The translations under genes and the position numbers were made by a program. Below, piece after piece: positions 27,096 to 34,709 of a stretch of 64,000 nt of DNA. The DNA is taken from assembly GCA_945862305.1 (NCBI GenBank), contig CAMAXF010000002.1:1-64000 (forward strand). Reading direction: 5' to 3'. How positions within the stretch are numbered: position 1 is the first letter of the stretch; each line of letters starts with the position of its first letter. This DNA comes from Bordetella parapertussis (lineage in GTDB: Bacteria > Pseudomonadota > Gammaproteobacteria > Burkholderiales > Burkholderiaceae_A). Under the pieces are notes generated by a model. The model saw only the letters and a program-made list of their open reading frames with translations. It did not search any database and was not told the DNA's origin.

Positions 27096-27116
27096 TACAG
27101 CGTACATAAAGAGTCT

Positions 27117-27234
27117 GGGCTGACGCCCTCGCCAACCTGCCCTTCCCGGGCAAGGTGGTTCGCCAATTGGCTATGTGACCGGCAACGGTAACCAAGCGGG
27201 AAGCGTCAGCCCTCTCATCCGCAGAGGGCTTTTT
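27117..27234 (+). promoter_or_regulatory. Riboswitch-like structured leader with terminator
   Basis: A closing stem pairs GGGCTGACGC (27117-27126) perfectly with GCGTCAGCCC (27203-27212). Inside are a strong hairpin (ACCTGCCC against GGGCAAGGT) and a stem TGGTT/AACCA that encloses GCC-AATT-GGC and ACCG-GCAA-CGGT with a GNRA loop. The terminator AGCCCTCT/AGAGGGCT plus TTTTT (27208-27234) shares AGCCC with the closing stem, so the two cannot form together. That is the layout of a transcriptional switch for the gene at 27285. I recognise no known riboswitch class. A stand-alone small RNA is the alternative. Confidence 0.6.
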
Positions 27235-27284
27235 CATTTCTGGCCCTCCGCAATCGTTCTTTAACAACACGGAGGAGTAGAACC

Positions 27285-27557
27285 ATGGCGAAAGTCATAG
27301 AGAACGGGCGTTTCACGTCCGTGGCGGTTGAACACAATGGCCCGCAGTTTCAGATCTGGCGGTTCGACCGCGAACAACGCGAGTACGAGGTGTCCTGCAT
27401 CAAGAAGGGTGGCCTTGCGGTCACCTTCAGAGATGTCGATGCTGATGAACTCGCGGCAGACCTTGCGGCGGTTCACGAGGGGCGCAGCACCCCCGAGGCC
27501 CTCGAGGCCAAACTCGCAGCAAAAATCGATGCCTTCTTGGCAAGCATCGAGCAGTAA
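27285..27557 (+). CDS. Small protein behind structured leader
   Basis: 90 residues, ATG with GGAGGAG upstream. The N-terminal part is beta-rich (FTSVAVEHNGPQFQIWRFD) and the C-terminus helical (LEAKLAAKIDAFLASIEQ). Family unknown. It lies 50 bases after the terminator of the structured leader, so its transcription probably depends on read-through. Confidence 0.65.
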   Translation: MAKVIENGRFTSVAVEHNGPQFQIWRFDREQREYEVSCIKKGGLAVTFRDVDADELAADLAAVHEGRSTPEALEAKLAAKIDAFLASIEQ

Positions 27558-27566
27558 GGAAGTGCG

Positions 27567-27655
27567 CCAGGGGCCCCGCGCCCCTGGATGTAAGACGGGG
27601 GATTTATTCCAAATTGCCAGCCCGTGCATGTTGCAGAACTGGCTAAACAAGGAGA
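27567..27655 (+). repeat. 89-bp duplicated leader, copy A
   Basis: 88 of 89 bases match 28796-28884. It begins with an 8-bp hairpin (CCAGGGGC/GCCCCTGG), has GCCAG/CTGGC as a second stem, and ends with the AAGGAGA ribosome binding site of the next gene. No U-run follows the hairpin, so it is not an ordinary terminator. Confidence 0.85.
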
Positions 27656-27660
27656 TTGAT

Positions 27661-27963
27661 ATGAATGGATTGAATTGTCGCTTGGGCGACTTGGCAGTAA
27701 CCGTGAAGGCAGAGATCCCTGAGAATCTCGGGAGCATTGTTCGGATCGTCGGGTTCTTGGGTCTAGAGAAGTGGTATGGCTTTAAGGAGCCAACGCCCCT
27801 TTGGGAAGTTGAGGTGGTCGAGGGAGGCCGACTGGTCTATGAGTACGAGGGGGGAGATCGGGAGTACGCAACCGAAGGGCAAATCCCAGATGCATTCTTA
27901 AAGCCCATCGCACCTCGCAGGCAGGCCCAAGAGCAGGAATTGGAGGTGTGCCTTGCATCCTAG
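27661..27963 (+). CDS. Small protein behind duplicated leader A
   Basis: 100 residues; the ATG is placed just after AAGGAGA. CRLGDLAVTVKAEIPENLGSIVRIVGFLG...LWEVEVVEGG...PDAFLKPI reads like a small SH3-like barrel seen in phage and mobile-element proteins. Family not established. Overlaps the next gene. Confidence 0.6.
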   Translation: MNGLNCRLGDLAVTVKAEIPENLGSIVRIVGFLGLEKWYGFKEPTPLWEVEVVEGGRLVYEYEGGDREYATEGQIPDAFLKPIAPRRQAQEQELEVCLAS

Positions 27964-28291
27964 ACCCCCACCCGAGTGGTACTTCAAGCAGTCGGTTCTT
28001 AAGTACGAGAGCCGTTTCCGGCGCAAGGTTCCACAGTGGGTGCAGGCTCTGGGGAGGGAGTCGGCTCGCTCACTGATATACATGGCTATTAGGGTGGGCT
28101 GGAAGATGCCCCCGAAGGTTTTGATTGCAGAGGAGAGTTACTCGGGGTCCGAGAGCCTGTGGTCGCCACAGAAAACGAGGCTGGACTTCCAGACGGCGTA
28201 TCTTATTAAGAACCGGCCTTTAGATCTGATGAACCTGCCGTTTGACCCCGCTGAGGCGGCAGCGAGGGCCTGTGGGAAGAGGCGACCATAG
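27953..28291 (+). CDS. Small protein with shared C-terminal tail
   Basis: 112 residues from a TTG inside the previous gene. The body is basic (SRFRRKVPQWVQALGRESARSLIYMAIRVGWKMPP). The tail RPLDLMNLPFDPAEAAARACGK is nearly the same as the end of the unrelated protein at 28891. Function unknown. Confidence 0.55.
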   Translation: MHPRPPPEWYFKQSVLKYESRFRRKVPQWVQALGRESARSLIYMAIRVGWKMPPKVLIAEESYSGSESLWSPQKTRLDFQTAYLIKNRPLDLMNLPFDPAEAAARACGKRRP

Positions 28292-28398
28292 GAATCGGTT
28301 GGAGTTGCCCGAGCCGCCGCTCTGACCGGATAATCAGGAACGTTAAACCACGATGACTCACGAGCGTTAGCAACATCGAAATAGTCGGAAAAACACCC

Positions 28399-28689
28399 AT
28401 GCTTCTAGACCACATCCGAGAGCACAAGCTCCAAATAGACCACTTGGCCGCCCAGTTCGGGGCCAAGAGGTTGCGTGTCTTTGGCTCTGTCGCAAGGGGG
28501 GTTGAGGGGCCGGACAGTGACATCGACCTCCTAGTGGAGTTTGCAAGTGGCTACGATCTCTTCTCTCAGCGGTTGCCGTTGACTCGTGAGCTCTCTGACT
28601 TACTGGGCCGTTCAGTCGACCTCGTTCCCGAACACGAGTTGAACCGGCACCTGAGAGACAAGATACTGAGCGAGGCAATAGATTTATGA
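28399..28689 (+). CDS. MNT-type nucleotidyltransferase, orphan antitoxin
   Basis: 96 residues. LRVFGSVARGVEGPDSDIDLLVEF contains the G-S and D-x-D nucleotidyltransferase site of MntA-type antitoxins, which adenylylate and so silence HEPN RNases. The expected HEPN gene starts by ATGA overlap but breaks off after about 14 recognisable residues, leaving the antitoxin without a partner. Confidence 0.85.
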   Translation: MLLDHIREHKLQIDHLAAQFGAKRLRVFGSVARGVEGPDSDIDLLVEFASGYDLFSQRLPLTRELSDLLGRSVDLVPEHELNRHLRDKILSEAIDL

Positions 28690-28784
28690 CGAAGTCTTGG
28701 CAGGCTTATGCACAGCACATTCTTGACTCAGACAATCTCGAACCCTCGGAATTGGCGGTGAGAGCAATGCTGCTCAAGAATTAG
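28686..28784 (+). pseudogene. Truncated HEPN toxin gene
   Basis: ATG overlapping the MNT stop. The translation MTKSWQAYAQHILDSDNLEP begins like HEPN partners of MNT genes, then loses the pattern and stops after 32 residues. The RxxxxH site is absent. The duplicated leader starts 12 bases later, so repeat-mediated deletion is likely. Confidence 0.6.
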
Positions 28785-28795
28785 AACGGAATGAC

Positions 28796-28884
28796 CCAGG
28801 GGCCCCGCGCCCCTGGATGCAAGACGGGGGATTTATTCCAAATTGCCAGCCCGTGCATGTTGCAGAACTGGCTAAACAAGGAGA
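28796..28884 (+). repeat. 89-bp duplicated leader, copy B
   Basis: Single mismatch to copy A at 27567. The hairpin is at 28796-28816 and the ribosome binding site at its 3' end serves the gene at 28891. Confidence 0.85.
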
Positions 28885-28890
28885 ATTAGA

Positions 28891-29670
28891 ATGACACAAG
28901 CAATCGATTTGCAGTTCCGGCCTCAGTCTTATTTTTGGGCCAAGGACCACGGCATTGCCCTGGCCAGCGACATCAAGGGCGCCAACCGCCGACACATCTA
29001 TGAACTGGCCCTGCGAAGCAATGAGGCAGACCAGCTCAGCCCCGCATTCAGCCAGCACGCGCTGCACGAAGAAGACCGCCGGCTATTGGGGCGCATTCAC
29101 CCCTCCTTCATGGGCGGGGAGTACCTACCCAACACCGGGCGCCAAGAGGTGGAGATCGCGAGAATCACCATTGCCTCGACCACTCGCGATGTCACCTGTG
29201 TCTACGCGCGCCCAATGGGCCGACGCATTGCCTATCGCATCGTCGATGAGTACAACGGCGACACCATCACGGGGCCCGCCGAACGCACCAGCATCCAACC
29301 CCTTGGACTTGGGGCCTTGGTGAAGTTTTTTATCACCGGTTGGGATCTTCTTCAGTGCCTGGATTACAACTTCGGTGAAGACGGTTATCCCAGGGAAGAG
29401 ACCCATGCCTTCATCGTGGATGCGAGCAGCAGTTTTTACTCCCAGTTTGGTCGGGCCATCACCGAGGAGGTGGATCGGTGGTTGGATGAGAAGCATGCCA
29501 ACGACCCGCCCGAGGAGGAGGATGAGGATGAGCGCTCGGCGGAGATCGCGGACAAGGTGGTTGAGGCAGACCCTAAGGGTGCGGACAAGCCTCTAGACCT
29601 GATGAACCTGCCCTTTGATCCAGCGCAGGCGGCAGCGAGAGCCTGCGAGAAGAAGCAGACGGGCAAGTAG
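28891..29670 (+). CDS. Unknown protein with acidic linker and shared tail
   Basis: 259 residues. The main domain (about 1-200) is not recognised. A strongly acidic linker (PPEEEDEDERSAE) leads to the tail KPLDLMNLPFDPAQAAARACEK, shared with the protein ending at 28291. No signal peptide or membrane segment. The small RNA copy 2 promoter starts 3 bases after its stop. Confidence 0.65.
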   Translation: MTQAIDLQFRPQSYFWAKDHGIALASDIKGANRRHIYELALRSNEADQLSPAFSQHALHEEDRRLLGRIHPSFMGGEYLPNTGRQEVEIARITIASTTRDVTCVYARPMGRRIAYRIVDEYNGDTITGPAERTSIQPLGLGALVKFFITGWDLLQCLDYNFGEDGYPREETHAFIVDASSSFYSQFGRAITEEVDRWLDEKHANDPPEEEDEDERSAEIADKVVEADPKGADKPLDLMNLPFDPAQAAARACEKKQTGK

Positions 29671-29672
29671 CT

Positions 29673-29689
29673 TTGGCACGCTTGATGCT
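29673..29689 (+). promoter_or_regulatory. Sigma-54 promoter of small RNA copy 2
   Basis: TTGGCACGCTTGATGCT, identical to 20044-20060. It is followed by 11 divergent bases and then the conserved RNA from 29701. Confidence 0.75.
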
Positions 29690-29700
29690 CTATTAGAATC

Positions 29701-29774
29701 AAGACCGACGGTTCTCTGACAACCACACACACGGAACCCTATCCATTGGGTCAGAGCAAACCTGTCGGTCTTTT
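29701..29774 (+). ncRNA. Sigma-54-driven small RNA, copy 2
   Basis: AAGACCGAC (29701-29709) pairs with GTCGGTCTT (29764-29772) followed by a short U-run. The inner stem CTCTGAC/GTCAGAG is retained. The loop has one CA unit more than copy 1; otherwise the RNA is unchanged over about 70 bases. Confidence 0.65.
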
Positions 29775-29786
29775 CTATTGATCAAG

Positions 29787-30068
29787 ATGACAGACCCAAC
29801 GCCCACCAACCCATACTCTGAGCTCAGCTTCTGGCGATTTGGCCTGCTGGCCGCAGTGGTCATGGCGTTCTTGCCGTGGTCTTTATTGATGCACGGGATT
29901 CTGAGAGGGTTCGGCGACACGAAACTCCTCGTCGCAGCCTTGCTCAAGGACTACATCCAGACCTTGATCGCCACCGTCACGCTTGGCTTGTTGCTGGTGA
30001 TTGGGGTCGTGGTTGCGATCTACCAACTCTGGCCGACCATCGTGGCATTTGTGACTGGGATTTTCTAA
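29787..30068 (+). CDS. Small two-segment membrane protein
   Basis: 93 residues from the ATG at 29787 (an in-frame TTG lies 9 bases earlier). Two hydrophobic segments: FGLLAAVVMAFLPWSLLMHGIL and LIATVTLGLLLVIGVVVAIYQLW. No recognised family. Confidence 0.5.
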   Translation: MTDPTPTNPYSELSFWRFGLLAAVVMAFLPWSLLMHGILRGFGDTKLLVAALLKDYIQTLIATVTLGLLLVIGVVVAIYQLWPTIVAFVTGIF

Positions 30069-30113
30069 GCTGATCGAGCTCACAAGGCTCGTCGATATGC
30101 AGTTGGATAGCGC

Positions 30114-30461
30114 ATGATCCAAATCGTGATCTTTGAGAACTCCCAGCAGACGGGTTGCCTCTACCGGATCGTGCTGGCCGCGGAAGACATCACCCACCAA
30201 ACTCCTCATGCGTACGTAAGACACCAGGGCGCCAAGTACGCCAAGCGCGAGGCTTACGACTGGAGCACACAGGGACGGTTCGCGAGCGAACTGGCCCTTG
30301 CCCTAGATCAGCAACCCTTCTTTTGGGAATGCCAGGAAGACAAGCCCGCGAAGCATCTGGGGCGCCCTCCCCGGCACGAAGGCTATGCCTACTGGGTTAC
30401 CACCGCTGCCTCGGCCGAAGCGGTGTATTCCCAATTGATGTCTGGTGCGATTCGGTCGTAG
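30114..30461 (+). CDS. Unknown small protein
   Basis: 115 residues, ATG start, no recognised family. YRIVLAAEDITHQTPHAYVRHQGAKYAKREAYDW and the late GYAYWVTTAASAEAVY give it a normal globular composition. No partner can be named. Confidence 0.5.
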   Translation: MIQIVIFENSQQTGCLYRIVLAAEDITHQTPHAYVRHQGAKYAKREAYDWSTQGRFASELALALDQQPFFWECQEDKPAKHLGRPPRHEGYAYWVTTAASAEAVYSQLMSGAIRS

Positions 30462-30511
30462 ACCGCGCTCGTTTGAGCCGACCAGTGCTTAAGCCCAAGC
30501 CAACTCCAGCA

Positions 30512-30528
30512 GGATCACTCCCTGATCC
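30512..30528. repeat. Palindrome GGATCA-N5-TGATCC, copy 4
   Basis: GGATCACTCCCTGATCC, 22 bases before the ATG at 30551. Confidence 0.7.
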
Positions 30529-30550
30529 TCCGGGCGCGGATCATTGCCGT

Positions 30551-31102
30551 ATGCCCCCAAACAACCTGCTTCCCTTCCCCAAGTCCCCCGTTCAGGCGAT
30601 CGTTCCCACGGAGCTCATCATGGTTCATGAAATTCCACGAGACCAAGTCACCGCCGAGCTACTGCTCGAGAAAATCTTCATGGCCGGCTTTGAGGCCAAG
30701 ATCGAGGAAGACGACATCTGTCTTGTCGGAACCGGCTGCAGCACCCGCATAGACATCCTTCCAGAGGCTGGCGTTGTTCGCGTCCGTGCGCTTTACATGC
30801 TCAATAACCAGGTCAGCGATGCTGCGGCCGAAGCCTTTTGCGCAAACCTCAATAAGCGGCTGCTGGTCTCAAAGTTTGTTCTCCACCGTTGGGAAGACGG
30901 CGATCTTGGCCTGTTCATCTCGCACTGCATTCAGTTCAACTTTGGGCTCAACATGCCCAACCTGCTGTTTGCGCTTCGCCGCTTCGTGGAGTCTTGCCAG
31001 AGCCTTTACCGAAGCGACATCTCCGGCACGCGGTTCGATCCAGACTTTAAGCCCCCCGAGCTTGAACTTGTCAGCGAGGATGTCGCGGCAACCATGCAGT
31101 AG
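30551..31102 (+). CDS. YbjN domain protein
   Basis: 183 residues from the ATG at 30551; the Met at 30620 is another possible start. MVHEIPRDQVTAELLLEKIFMAGFEAKIEEDDICLVG and the following strand-rich part (RVRALYML...FVLHRWEDGDLGLFISHCIQF) match the YbjN fold, which resembles type III secretion chaperones. Role here unknown. Confidence 0.7.
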   Translation: MPPNNLLPFPKSPVQAIVPTELIMVHEIPRDQVTAELLLEKIFMAGFEAKIEEDDICLVGTGCSTRIDILPEAGVVRVRALYMLNNQVSDAAAEAFCANLNKRLLVSKFVLHRWEDGDLGLFISHCIQFNFGLNMPNLLFALRRFVESCQSLYRSDISGTRFDPDFKPPELELVSEDVAATMQ

Positions 31103-31209
31103 CTGGCTTACACTCTCCAGCGGGGTGGCCCGAAACGCGACACATCCAGATCCTTTGACGCATCGCCAAGATCGAAGCTATATTGGATTCATATTACTTG
31201 GAGTAAAGA

Positions 31210-31494
31210 GTGCACCCCCTCATCGAGGCGAAACGTCAGGATTTAAGGTTGCTGGTCACCCGCTATGGGCTCCATAGCCTTCGGGTCTTTGGCTCTATGG
31301 CTCGAGACGATTTCCACGATGAGAGTGACGTCGATTTACTGGTGTCTCCTGGAAGGCCGCTATCTGGTTTTGAACTTGGCGCTCTCCTGATGGACGCACA
31401 AGAGGTATTAAATCGCAAGGTTGACATGGTGACTGTAAACGGGCTCCACCCAATGATGCGTGAACGAGTGCTTTCGGAAGCTGTCGAGGTCTAG
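31210..31494 (+). CDS. Second orphan MNT nucleotidyltransferase
   Basis: 94 residues from a GTG with GGAG upstream. LRVFGSMARDDFHDESDVDLLVSPGRPLSGFELGALL has the same G-S...D-x-D site as the copy at 28399, but the proteins differ elsewhere. No HEPN gene follows; the next gene is convergent. It may be a relic of a lost toxin-antitoxin pair. Confidence 0.82.
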   Translation: MHPLIEAKRQDLRLLVTRYGLHSLRVFGSMARDDFHDESDVDLLVSPGRPLSGFELGALLMDAQEVLNRKVDMVTVNGLHPMMRERVLSEAVEV

Positions 31495-31527
31495 AGGCTA
31501 AATAGCGATGTCGGCCGACGAAAGGCC

Positions 31528-32511
31528 TCACAAACTCGCGGCCTCCCGGTGCCGTGTCTTCACCTGCTCAGCCAGGTCCGGGGGAGACACCACCCTCACA
31601 TCGGGCCCATGCCGCATGATGTCCATCACGAGCTCGCGGGCATCGGAGTAGGGAAAGCTCACCTGCCACTGCGCACCCACCCACTGCCCCTGCTGCTGGG
31701 GGTGCCAAATCTCAGCAGACACCCAACGGCTGATGGTCTCGGAAAACAGCAGCACCGCCGTGGCGGTGGGCTTGCCCGAGAAAATACCGTAACCACTGGC
31801 GAGCACTGCATCGAGCTCAGCCTCCTCCATCTCAAGGGCCTTGCCCTTGGCCGGCTGGGCCTTGAGAATCGCATCCATCGAGAACGTAGAGAGCCGCTCA
31901 CGCAAATGGCAGTAGGCATCCACGTACCAGTTGTCTCGGTAGTGCACGACCCGCTGCGGTGAAATGATCCGTTCGGTCTGATCCCCTCGGGCTCGGCCCT
32001 TGTAAACAATCTGGAGCCGCTTGCGCTGCAAGGTGGCATCGACCACCTTTGTGAAGTGCTCGGCCGGCATGCGCCGGGCCGCCATCGACAACAACTTCAC
32101 CCGAGTTTGAATCTGCCTGCTTGCCGCATTTGCACCAAGCAGGGCCTCCATGCGCCTGCGGATGGGCACCAGCGCCTTGCCGACCACCGACTCAGTGCCG
32201 AGGCCCTCGAGCAGGTGGCTCAGAGACAAGAGCGCCAGGAGCTCATCCTGAGTGAACCAAAGACCGGGTACCTCGTGCTTGCCAGGCACTGATCCGGCGC
32301 CCGCCGTGGCCGCGCCCTCCGCCACCAGCCGATACACCTTCTCGGCAGGGTCGTATTCAATCTGCGCCCCGTACTCATCACGCAGGAAGGCGATGTCCCG
32401 CTTGAAGGTGGGCTCGGTGATCTCGAACTTGTCGAGCAGGTCGCGCTTGGTCAGCTGCCCGCGCTCCTTGAGCAGCGCAATCATCTTGAGCACGCGGTCT
32501 GTTTTTGACAT
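31528..32511 (-). CDS. WYL-domain transcriptional regulator
   Basis: 327 residues from the ATG at 32511, with GGAGG upstream. The N-terminal helix-turn-helix is DeoR-like (LTKRDLLDKFEITEPTFKRDIAFLRDEY), followed by the WYL core (RVVHYRDNWYVDAYCHLRERLSTFSMDAI) and a C-terminal extension. WYL regulators often sense nucleic acid ligands in stress and defence loci. Divergent from the methyltransferase with 49 bases between starts. Confidence 0.88.
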   Translation of the reverse strand: MSKTDRVLKMIALLKERGQLTKRDLLDKFEITEPTFKRDIAFLRDEYGAQIEYDPAEKVYRLVAEGAATAGAGSVPGKHEVPGLWFTQDELLALLSLSHLLEGLGTESVVGKALVPIRRRMEALLGANAASRQIQTRVKLLSMAARRMPAEHFTKVVDATLQRKRLQIVYKGRARGDQTERIISPQRVVHYRDNWYVDAYCHLRERLSTFSMDAILKAQPAKGKALEMEEAELDAVLASGYGIFSGKPTATAVLLFSETISRWVSAEIWHPQQQGQWVGAQWQVSFPYSDARELVMDIMRHGPDVRVVSPPDLAEQVKTRHREAASL

Positions 32512-32560
32512 GGCCTCCAGTCTAAACGCCTGGCTCCCGGGCGCGACATAGAATTCAAGA

Positions 32561-33193
32561 ATGACTGCTGCAAATACGCTGGGCTTTGAGGATCCCGAAT
32601 CGTTCTGGAATGACAAGCTGCGCGGTGAGGAGTACCACTTTGGCCGCCGCCCCAACGAGTTTCTCACGCGGATTGCGCCGACCTTTCCCGCGGCGGCTGA
32701 TGTTCTCTGCGTGGCCGACGGTGAGGGGCGCAACAGTGCCTGGCTGGCGCAGCGAGGCCACCGCGTCACGGCCTTTGACATATCCTCGGTGGGGCTTGGC
32801 AAGGCGCGAAAGCTCTCTACGGAAGTCGGCGTGTCAGTCGACTATCACCAGAGCAGTGTTGAGAACTGGCACTGGACGGCCGAACAGTACAACGTGGTCG
32901 TGGCCATCTTCATTCAGTTCACACCGCCAGCCAAGCGCCGCTGGCTTTGGCAGCAAATTCACACAACGCTAAGGCCCAATGGCCTGCTGGTGATTCAAGG
33001 CTACAGCCCTACCCAGCTGATCTTTAAAACGGGAGGGCCATCGAATGTGGAGCACCTCTACACCGAAGCACTTCTGAAGCAAGAGCTCTCGGCGTTTAAA
33101 GAACTTCAGTGCAGCGAGTATGAGCAGGTGCTTCGCGAGGGGCCGGGACACAACGGCCGCTCAGCACTCGTGGGAGCAGTCGCCCGCAAGTAG
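32561..33193 (+). CDS. Class I SAM-dependent methyltransferase
   Basis: 210 residues. VLCVADGEGRNSAWLA is SAM motif I and VTAFDISSVGLGKAR motif II. The start FWNDKLRGEEYHFGRRPNEFL resembles TehB-like and thiol-methyltransferase relatives. Substrate unknown. Possibly controlled by the divergent WYL gene. Confidence 0.85.
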   Translation: MTAANTLGFEDPESFWNDKLRGEEYHFGRRPNEFLTRIAPTFPAAADVLCVADGEGRNSAWLAQRGHRVTAFDISSVGLGKARKLSTEVGVSVDYHQSSVENWHWTAEQYNVVVAIFIQFTPPAKRRWLWQQIHTTLRPNGLLVIQGYSPTQLIFKTGGPSNVEHLYTEALLKQELSAFKELQCSEYEQVLREGPGHNGRSALVGAVARK

Positions 33194-33374
33194 TATCACT
33201 TCGGTTGCGCTAGACAGCAGTCACTGCCATCTTCAATCCTGCGGCCCGCAAAACCGCGGAGAGCAGCTTAAAAGCTATTGCAGTTGGCTGTCCGCGCTCC
33301 GGGCGCAACGCCCAGGCTCACCCCCTGACCCTGCGGTGCAGTAAAGTTGGAGCCATCATTCAAGTGGGGTTCGC

Positions 33375-34565
33375 ATGGACATGCTGTTGGGGGGAATGGG
33401 CTGGCTTTTGGCCCTTGCAGTGGGTGCAGCCCTGGGGGCCGCCCTGGTGAACTGGAAGATGTCGGCCGCCCAACGGGCCATGGCCGAAGAGCTCGCCGCC
33501 ACCAAGGCCCGCATGCAAGAGCGCGAATCCGCCAACACCGAAGTCGAGATGCGGGCCAAGTTCTTTGCCCAAGAGCTCCTGAAAGACCAGGCCCAGCAGC
33601 TCGCCCAAACCAACCAAACAAACCTCTCCAGTCTGCTCACGCCCCTGAAGGTGCAGTTCGAGCAGTTCACCAAAGAGGTGAGCGGCCTGAAGGAAACCAA
33701 CCAGAAAGACAGCTCGGCCTTGGGGGAGCGCATCAAGCTGCTCCTTGAGGCGCAGCAGAAGATCTCCCAAGACGCCCAGAACCTCGCCTCCGCCTTAAAG
33801 GGCGACAACAAAATGATGGGCGACTGGGGCGAGGTCATTCTCGAGCGGGTGCTCGAGGTCTCCGGCCTCACCAAAGACCGGGAATTTTTCGTTCAACAAA
33901 CCCATGCCTCGGCAGAAGACCAATCCCGGGCGCGCAAGCCCGATGTGGTCATTCAACTCCCCGAAGACCGGTTCCTCATCGTCGACTCCAAGGTCTCGCT
34001 CAAGGCCTACGAGGAATACTTCAACTGCGATGACGACACCATTCGGCAGACCAAGCTCAAGGAGCATCTGGCCTCCATTCGCGCCCACATGGATGGCCTC
34101 TCGAAAAGGAATTACCAGGGCATCCATGGCGACCGCTCCCCAGACTTCGTCATGATGTTCATTCCCGTGGAGCCCGCATTCCTGCTGGCCACCGGAAACG
34201 ACGAACGCCTCTGGCTCGAGGGCTGGAACCGCCATGTGCTGCTGGTGAGCCCCAACACCCTGCTCTTTGTGCTGCGCACCGTGGAGTACCTCTGGCGGCA
34301 AGAACGGGTGGGCCGCAATGCCGTGGAGATCGCCAACCGCGGCGCCCTGCTCTACGACAAATTCCGAGGCTTCGTGGAGACCATGCTCGCGGTGCGAAAG
34401 AACCTCGATGCGGCCAGCAAGAGCCACGAAACGGCCATGCGCCAGCTCTCGGAAGGCCCAGGCAATGTGATTCGGCAGGTCGAGATGATGCGCGACCTGG
34501 GCGTCAAGCCCGACAAGGGCCTGCCAGACGATCTCTTGAAGATCGCCATGCCCGACAAGGAGTGA
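33375..34565 (+). CDS. rmuC: DNA recombination protein RmuC
   Basis: 396 residues. An N-terminal membrane segment (GMGWLLALAVGAALGAALV) leads into a long coiled coil (about 25-130) and the RmuC nuclease-like domain: WGEVILERVLEVSGL, PDVVIQLPEDRFLIVDSKVSLKAYEEY. RmuC limits DNA rearrangement at inverted repeats. It marks the start of the conserved core region. Confidence 0.95.
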   Translation: MDMLLGGMGWLLALAVGAALGAALVNWKMSAAQRAMAEELAATKARMQERESANTEVEMRAKFFAQELLKDQAQQLAQTNQTNLSSLLTPLKVQFEQFTKEVSGLKETNQKDSSALGERIKLLLEAQQKISQDAQNLASALKGDNKMMGDWGEVILERVLEVSGLTKDREFFVQQTHASAEDQSRARKPDVVIQLPEDRFLIVDSKVSLKAYEEYFNCDDDTIRQTKLKEHLASIRAHMDGLSKRNYQGIHGDRSPDFVMMFIPVEPAFLLATGNDERLWLEGWNRHVLLVSPNTLLFVLRTVEYLWRQERVGRNAVEIANRGALLYDKFRGFVETMLAVRKNLDAASKSHETAMRQLSEGPGNVIRQVEMMRDLGVKPDKGLPDDLLKIAMPDKE

Positions 34566-34611
34566 ACTGGGGGAATGTTCTTCGGCGGGGCCAACCCTAC
34601 AGAGAAGAGGG

Positions 34612-34688
<77 letters not shown>

Positions 34689-34709
34689 CCGAAGAAGACG
34701 AGAGTATAC

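Noticed and set aside
26911..27123. 70-codon frame on + covering the palindrome and promoter
   Set aside because: No start signal, and it spans the TTGACA promoter and the start of the structured leader.
27117..27234. Integron attC site
   Set aside because: The inverted repeat lacks the paired RYYYAAC and GTTRRRY core sites, and no integrase is present.
27328..27660. N-terminal extension giving a 211-residue protein ending at 27963
   Set aside because: It reads the 27285 gene in another frame and the duplicated leader; the ribosome binding site at 27650 points to the ATG at 27661.
1..33400. CRISPR array or Cas genes, given the CARF-like domain
   Set aside because: No regularly spaced repeats and no Cas protein seen; the CARF domain belongs to an RtcR-like activator.
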